NCBI RefSeq assembly: GCF_002005225.1
Contig: NZ_CP019724.1
Location: 6,155,501 to 6,219,500, forward strand
DNA: 64,000 nucleotides
Reading direction: 5' to 3'
DNA from: Streptomyces pactum
GTDB lineage: Bacteria > Actinomycetota > Actinomycetes > Streptomycetales > Streptomycetaceae
Position 1 is the stretch's first letter, and the number at the start of each line of letters is the position of its first letter. The notes beneath the pieces were generated by a model. That model ran no database searches, was not told where the DNA came from, and saw only the letters and a program-made list of their open reading frames with translations. Below, one piece after another: positions 61,351 through 64,000 of the stretch. A program made the position numbers and the translations under genes.

Positions 61351-62579
61351 CCCGGCAGCCGCGAGCCCAGCAGGATCATCCGCAGCGCCCGTTCCGTGGC
61401 GTCCGTGAGGAGCTCGGCGGCGCGCAGCAACGCGTCCGCCAGGGCCATCGGCGCCGGCATGATGCCGTGGCAGGCGTCCACCCCCGGCACCTCGTGCGCG
61501 CCCTCGCCGAGCGTGCCGGCCAGGGCCAGCACGGGACGGCCGTAGAGCTTGGCGCGGCGGGCCACCTCGGCCGGGACCTTGCCGCGCGGCGTCTGGTGGT
61601 CCAGCGCCCCCTCGGCGGTGAGCACCAGGTCGGCGCGGGCCAGGCGGGCGTCGAGGTCGAGGTGGTCGAGGAGTACGTCGAAGCGGGGCAGCAGCCGGGC
61701 GCCGACGGCGGCGAGACCGGCGCCGAGCCCGCCGGAGGCGCCGGTGCCGGGGCCGTGGCGCAGGTCGGTGCCGACGGCACCGAGGTCGCGGACGAGGACG
61801 CGCGCCCAGTTCTCCAGACCGGCCGACAACTCCTCGACCTGCGCGGGCGTCGCGCCCTTCTGCGGGCCGAACACCCGGGCCACGCCGCGCTCGCCGCACA
61901 GCACGTTGAACGGGTTGCAGGCGACGAGCAGCTCGGTGTCCCGCAGCCGGGCGTCCAGACCGGACGCGTCGATGCGGGCCAGCCGGGCCAGCTCCCGCCC
62001 GCCGTGCGGGAGTTCGAAGCCGTCCGCGTCCAGCAGCCGGGCCCCGAGCGCCTGGAGCGCGCCCGCGCCCCCGTCCGACGTGCCCGAGTCGCCGCAGCCG
62101 ACCAGGACCCGCCGCACCCCGGTGTCGAGCGCGGCGCGGATCAGCTCGCCGACGCCGTGGGTCGTCGTGGTGCCCGGGTCGCGCAGATCGCGGGGGACCA
62201 GGGACAGGCCCGCGACGGCCGCCATCTCCACCACGGCGGTGTCCCCGGCGCCGAGCAGCGCGAAGTGGGTGCCGACGGGTTCGCCGACCGGGCCGGTGGC
62301 GGCCAGCGCGACCAGCCGCCCGCCGGTCGCGGCGGCCAGCGCGACGGCCGTGCCCTCGCCGCCGTCCACCAGCGGGATCCGGTCGATCCCGGCGTCCGGC
62401 AGCACCCGGCGGACACCGGCCGCGATGGCGTCCGCGGCGGCCTGGGCGGACAGGGACTCCTTGAAGCCGCTGGGGGCCACGACGACACGGTTCAGCACGG
62501 ACGGCACGGACGGCACGGAGGGCGCGGAAGGCACTGAGGGCAGGGAAGGCGCGGAAGGCACTGAGGGCACTGAGGACAT
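61215..62579 (-). CDS. Glycerate kinase with repeat-coded N- and C-terminal extensions
   Basis: 454 residues. Glycerate kinase type 1 (PF02595, GlxK/GarK): VVVAPSGFKESLSAQAAADAIAAG, PLVDGGEGTAVAL, GCGDSGTSDGGAGALQALGA, CNPFNVLCGERGVARVFGPQKGAT, GASGGLGAGLAAVGARL and LVLTAEGALDHQTPRGKVPAEVA. It phosphorylates glycerate to 2-phosphoglycerate. Residues 2-28 are Ser-Val/Ala-Pro triplets and the last 45 include six VPAAD-type pentapeptides. AAGGAG precedes the ATG at 62579, so the N-terminal repeat is translated. It begins 11 nt after the SLC13 stop, probably one operon. Confidence 0.92.
   Translation of the reverse strand: MSSVPSVPSAPSLPSVPSAPSVPSVPSVLNRVVVAPSGFKESLSAQAAADAIAAGVRRVLPDAGIDRIPLVDGGEGTAVALAAATGGRLVALAATGPVGEPVGTHFALLGAGDTAVVEMAAVAGLSLVPRDLRDPGTTTTHGVGELIRAALDTGVRRVLVGCGDSGTSDGGAGALQALGARLLDADGFELPHGGRELARLARIDASGLDARLRDTELLVACNPFNVLCGERGVARVFGPQKGATPAQVEELSAGLENWARVLVRDLGAVGTDLRHGPGTGASGGLGAGLAAVGARLLPRFDVLLDHLDLDARLARADLVLTAEGALDHQTPRGKVPAEVARRAKLYGRPVLALAGTLGEGAHEVPGVDACHGIMPAPMALADALLRAAELLTDATERALRMILLGSRLPGQTAVPAADVPAPGVPAADVPALGMPAPEVPAADVSGTQRPSSVR
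61249..61338. repeat. 15-bp tandem repeat, six units, coding on both strands
   Basis: Six 15-bp units of the type ACGTCSGCCGCGGGC. On the plus strand they encode TSAAG-type pentapeptides of the aminotransferase tail; on the minus strand they encode VPAAD-type pentapeptides of the glycerate kinase tail. Confidence 0.9.
62490..62576 (-). repeat. 9-bp tandem repeat coding the glycerate kinase N-terminus
   Basis: Nine or so 9-bp units of GGCACGGAC/GGCACTGAG type encode the (S-V/A/L-P) triplet run directly after the start codon. Confidence 0.8.
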
Positions 62580-62590
62580 GGAGGACTCCT

Positions 62591-64000
62591 TCAACGGGTC
62601 ACGGGTACGCCGAGCAGCGGCCAGACGGCGGCGGCGAAGAACAGCACGAGCGCGGCGGTCAGCGGTGCCAGGACGGCGGACAGCCGCAGCAGGTCGCGCG
62701 GGGTGTAGGTGGGGGTGCCGGGGATGTCGGAGAAGAGCGTGACCGGCTTGGCGGAGGCCGGGAGCGTGTGGCAGAAGCCGGCCGCGGCGGTGGACGCGAG
62801 CGCGGCGGCGACCGGGTTGACGCCGACGCCCACGGCCGCGGCGATCACCAGTGGCACCAGGACGGAGGACCGGGCCGAGCGGGACTGGAGAACCAGGTGG
62901 GCCGCCGTGCTCACCGCGACCACGACCCCGAGGAAGACGGCCGGCGTGACGTCCGCCGGCAAGCCCGACACCAGCCACTCGGCCGCACCGGAGTCGGCGA
63001 GCGCGACGCCCATCGCCATGGTCGCCGCCATGAACAGCAGCAGGGACCAGGGAACGGTCTTCAGCGCGTCCTTGAGCCGCACGGTGCCGAGCGCGGGGGA
63101 GGAGGCGACGACCGCGCCGATCAGCGCCACCACCGCCGGGGAGACGTGGTGCAGCGGCTCGCTGCACCACAGGGTCACCACGGTGGCCAGCAGCGCGGCG
63201 CAGCGCTTCTCCGCCTGCGTCCAGGGACCGGTGACCGGGCTCTCGCTGTGCCGCTGTATCTCCTGTGCGGTGATCCGGACCGGGCCCTTGCGGTCCGCTC
63301 GCCGAGTGGTCGTCGACAGGACGGTCTCGGCGGCCAGATGGGAGGAGGTCACCGCCAGCGGCAGACCGAGCAGCAGCCACTGGGTGAAGCCGATCCGGTC
63401 CCCGGTCGCCTCCCACAGCACCGACACCGTGATCAGATGCGCGCCCGCGCCGATCAGGGTCGCCACCGCGGACAGCAGGATCACGGTCGGGAACAGCAGC
63501 GCCAGCATCACGACCAGTCGCTTCCGGTCGGCGAGGGCCTTGGCGAGGGCGAGGAACACCGGCAGCGCGAGCGCCGCCCGGCCCGAGGTGGCCGGCACCG
63601 CGAACGCCGTCACGACCAGCGCGGCCGTCGTCAGGTGCACCAACTGCCGTACGCTGCGCGCCCCGCCGACCAGGAACGCCGCCGCCCGCCCGGCCAGCCC
63701 GGTCCGGGCCACCGCCGCCGCCAGCACGAAGGCGCAGATCAGCAGCCACACCGTGTCGTCGCCGAGGGTGCCGAAGAGGGTGTCGCTGCTGATGACGCCG
63801 GTCGCGGTCAGCGCGAGTCCGGCGCCCAGCGCGATGTAGGTGTCGTCGATCGGCGTACCGATCCAGGCGCAGGTGGCCAGCGCGAACACGGCGAGGGTGA
63901 GGCGCGCGTCGCCACTGAGGGCGGGGAAGTTGGCGGGAACCGCCAGCAGCGCGCACAGGGACAGCGCCACGCAGAGGGCCGCCGCGAGGCGGAGGTTCAA
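62591..64000 (-). CDS. SLC13/DASS-type anion transporter, possibly truncated by the window edge
   Basis: At least 469 residues, 11-12 predicted membrane helices. Features of the divalent anion:sodium symporter fold: LATCAWIGTPIDDTYIALGAGLALTATGVIS, the SNT-like first substrate hairpin region ATSGRAALALPVFLALAKAL, and the second GFCHTLPASAKPVTLFSDIPG. The last codon in the window reads TTG, so the real start may lie beyond. Followed after 11 nt by glycerate kinase, which suggests uptake of a C3-C4 acid feeding glycerate metabolism; substrate not proven. Confidence 0.85.
   Translation of the reverse strand: MNLRLAAALCVALSLCALLAVPANFPALSGDARLTLAVFALATCAWIGTPIDDTYIALGAGLALTATGVISSDTLFGTLGDDTVWLLICAFVLAAAVARTGLAGRAAAFLVGGARSVRQLVHLTTAALVVTAFAVPATSGRAALALPVFLALAKALADRKRLVVMLALLFPTVILLSAVATLIGAGAHLITVSVLWEATGDRIGFTQWLLLGLPLAVTSSHLAAETVLSTTTRRADRKGPVRITAQEIQRHSESPVTGPWTQAEKRCAALLATVVTLWCSEPLHHVSPAVVALIGAVVASSPALGTVRLKDALKTVPWSLLLFMAATMAMGVALADSGAAEWLVSGLPADVTPAVFLGVVVAVSTAAHLVLQSRSARSSVLVPLVIAAAVGVGVNPVAAALASTAAAGFCHTLPASAKPVTLFSDIPGTPTYTPRDLLRLSAVLAPLTAALVLFFAAAVWPLLGVPVTR

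Noticed and set aside
1..64000. Prophage, integrative element or biosynthetic gene cluster
   Set aside because: No integrase, transposase, phage structural gene, PKS/NRPS or att-flanked tRNA was found. Content and order are core-genome-like.

Overview
The window is a gene-dense, very GC-rich segment of an actinobacterial chromosome, almost certainly Streptomyces. Evidence for this is the GC-biased third codon positions, the frequent GTG starts, and a gene order I recognise from memory as the conserved glnA-lipA-lipB-aceE-sucB-lpd-pepA ... pspA ... ctaCDF-ctaE-qcrCAB-trpD core of Streptomyces coelicolor. Part of the order (glnA, DUF4191, lipA/lipB, E2, pepA, cobS/cobT, HesB, adenosine kinase, ctaC, qcrCAB, trpD) is also shared with Mycobacterium. 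It is mostly core metabolism. I see no prophage, insertion sequence, CRISPR array, rRNA, tRNA or large biosynthetic cluster.

Layout. 1-8.2 kb: a partial ArsC-like gene, a small conserved protein, a winged-helix protein, glutamine synthetase glnA with a four-half-site GlnR operator, an RDD membrane protein, a DUF4191 protein, and lipoate synthesis (lipA, lipB). 8.4-17.2 kb: a TPR-type regulator, an FAD amine oxidase, an SDR of the TIGR01777 type, a GNAT acetyltransferase, a MarP-like CvpA-protease, a secreted PGRP amidase, a DUF4240 protein and a WYL regulator with a repeat-coded acidic tail. 17.3-26.3 kb: the pyruvate dehydrogenase complex (aceE, two-lipoyl E2, lpd) with an embedded FadR-type GntR regulator, then leucyl aminopeptidase. 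26.5-34.7 kb: a GH114-like lipoprotein, cobalamin nucleotide-loop genes (cobS, cobT, and a cobU fused to a PhnP-like domain), two methyltransferases and an HtrA lipoprotein. 34.7-42.1 kb: a DUF3043 protein, pspA-pspAA with a candidate sigma-E promoter, a NarL-type two-component system and an RND exporter. 42.2-48.6 kb: nadA, erpA, a membrane protein, adenosine kinase and a cysteine desulfurase-TusA fusion. 48.9-58.3 kb: the respiratory supercomplex genes ctaCDF, ctaE and qcrCAB, with an L,D-transpeptidase and a degenerate receiver protein inserted. 58.4-64 kb: trpD, a SAM-IV riboswitch driving a class V aminotransferase, glycerate kinase and an SLC13 transporter.

Regulation visible in the DNA includes the GlnR boxes before glnA, palindromes before aceE, ctaE, adoK and the RND pump, a long inverted repeat before nadA, and a SAM-IV aptamer. 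The segment after that aptamer can pair perfectly with the ribosome binding site of the next gene. At least nine genes appear to be leaderless, with a TANNNT box 6-7 nt before the start codon. The window is also rich in short tandem repeats. Some code for protein tails, including one repeat tract read in both directions as the C-termini of two convergent overlapping genes.
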